From: an uncultured Clostridia bacterium
Lineage (GTDB): Bacteria; Bacillota; Clostridia; Christensenellales; Borkfalkiaceae
Direction of reading: 5' to 3'
Assembly: GCA_947630035.1 (NCBI GenBank)
Contig: CANRFW010000003.1
Coordinates: 1-39,369, forward strand
Length of the DNA stretch: 39,369 nt
The notes beneath the pieces were generated by a model. It had not been told where the DNA came from. It did no database searches and saw nothing but the letters and a program-made list of their open reading frames with translations. This document shows, one piece after another, positions 38,659 through 39,369 of the stretch (the first letter of the stretch is position 1; each line of letters begins with the position of its first letter). Both the position numbers and the translations under genes were made by a program.

Positions 38659-39048
38659 ATGAAAACGTTGAAAGCGGGCGAAGTTATCCATGTCAAGACA
38701 AACGCGGAACTATTAAATACATTGCTCGGTACAACCTATAAAAGGTGGATGAGAACGATCCGCTCCCTGTACAATGGCTCGTTTATATGGATCGTCGAAA
38801 TCGACGGAAAAGTGCGTTCGGGGTGGTCGAATACTTGGCAAGACGGAAAAGCCATCGAACGCTATGTCTGCGCTCCTCCGTACCCGAGCAATATTTACGA
38901 CGGACTTAACATGAAAAAAAGAGTGGCATTCGAAAAATGCAACGCGGGCGGACGGCATTATATCTTCCGCGGTGTCTTTGAGATTGAACAAAATTTTCCT
39001 CTGACGCACCGCGTTTTGCATTTGATCTCCGATCAAATCACGCTGTAA
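38659..39048 (+). CDS. Hypothetical small cytoplasmic protein
   Basis: The product is 129 residues with an excellent ribosome site (AAGGAGG about 5 bases upstream), 35 bases after the membrane-protein gene, so it is probably in the same transcript. No membrane helix or signal is visible. The fold looks alpha/beta (MKTLKAGEVIHVKTNAELLN, SFIWIVEIDGKVRSGWSN), ending with GGRHYIFRGVFEIEQNF, which slightly recalls beta-barrel PUA/EVE-like modules, but I do not assign a family. The function is unknown; pairing with the membrane protein is the only contextual clue. Confidence 0.75.
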   Translation: MKTLKAGEVIHVKTNAELLNTLLGTTYKRWMRTIRSLYNGSFIWIVEIDGKVRSGWSNTWQDGKAIERYVCAPPYPSNIYDGLNMKKRVAFEKCNAGGRHYIFRGVFEIEQNFPLTHRVLHLISDQITL

Positions 39049-39059
39049 AGAAAACACGG

Positions 39060-39369
39060 GGCGGGCGCCGAAGAGAAAGCCTTCCCCCTTCGGGGGCGCC
39101 GTAGGCGTGCCTTGCGCTGAAGGTGTCGCGGTTGCCTTTGCCGTGACGGATGAGGGCGCAATATCGTGGGCGAACCCTCACTCCTACCCCTCCCCCTCAC
39201 GTAGGGGGAGGGCAAACGAAGGAGAGCGCCGAGGCGCTCTTCTTCGTCATTCCGACGCCGCGCTTTGCGCGGCGGAGTGAATCTCGCTTTTCGCGCTTAC
39301 GGAAAATCGTGGGCAACCCCCACTCATCACGGCTATACCGTGACACCCGCCCCCTTCAAAGGGGGCAGG
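39060..39369. repeat. Intergenic palindromic repeats at right edge
   Basis: No gene is supported. The stretch contains a CCCCCTTCGGGGGCG hairpin, the 36-base unit (39120-39155) shared with 12954-12989, a CCTACCCCTCCCCCT/AGGGGGAGGG block like those at 34.9 and 35.1 kb, a CGCCGCGC/GCGCGGCG hairpin, and a final ATCACGGC...CCGTGA palindrome. These are the same dispersed repeat families found after the FAD oxidoreductase and tex genes. Confidence 0.7.

Overview
The window looks like a chromosome segment of a GC-rich, anaerobic, Gram-positive bacterium of the Bacillota, probably an uncultured gut Clostridia lineage. That placement is an inference. It rests on strong AAGGAGG ribosome sites, sigma-A type promoters, several lipoproteins and Ig/MBG-type surface proteins with no outer-membrane genes, a rubrerythrin, CCA-encoding tRNA genes, and families of short palindromic intergenic repeats.

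Positions 1-12494 hold a glycan or glycoside uptake and processing locus. On the minus strand, starting near 10541, one operon runs: an AraC-type regulator fused to a nucleoside-hydrolase-like domain, a sugar-binding lipoprotein, two MalF/MalG-type permeases, a clan GH-A glycoside hydrolase lipoprotein, a second lipoprotein, and an Ig-like surface protein cut by the left edge. A divergent plus-strand gene encodes an FAD-dependent oxidoreductase. No transport ATPase is encoded, so a shared MsmX/UgpC-type ATPase is likely. The divergent promoter region contains inverted repeats that could be operators. A bidirectional terminator and about 700 bases of repeats follow.

Positions 13220-29374 hold an eight-gene minus-strand operon with tightly spaced or overlapping genes, driven by a consensus promoter only 7 bases from the first ATG (apparently leaderless). 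In order it encodes: a 3-TM protein; a protein with one C-terminal membrane helix; a fusion of a GH3-like region (apparently without its nucleophile), four TM helices and a decayed McrB-like AAA+ domain; a membrane-anchored McrB-like AAA+ ATPase; a long coiled-coil protein with a McrC/DUF2357-like YENRF motif; a second membrane-anchored McrB-like ATPase; a surface protein with ten 14-residue Trp/Pro/Asp repeats; and a 1798-residue MBG-repeat surface protein. I recognise no described system with this composition. It is the best candidate here for a new membrane or cell-envelope AAA+ machine; a defence role is the main alternative.

Positions 29584-34796 hold housekeeping genes: a CPBP-family membrane protease, a prolipoprotein diacylglyceryl transferase and a DUF697/YcjF-type membrane protein in one minus-strand operon; divergently, a leaderless small zinc-ribbon membrane protein and the Tex RNA-binding protein. 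Minus-strand tRNA-Cys, tRNA-Gly and tRNA-Val genes (35266-35546) and a divergent rubrerythrin gene follow.

Positions 36351-39048 are visibly richer in A+T and look acquired. They hold a Bro-N/Fic fusion protein, a roughly 150-nt RNA that folds into a three-way junction followed by an intrinsic terminator, a 4-TM protein and a small hypothetical protein. The right end is repeat sequence.
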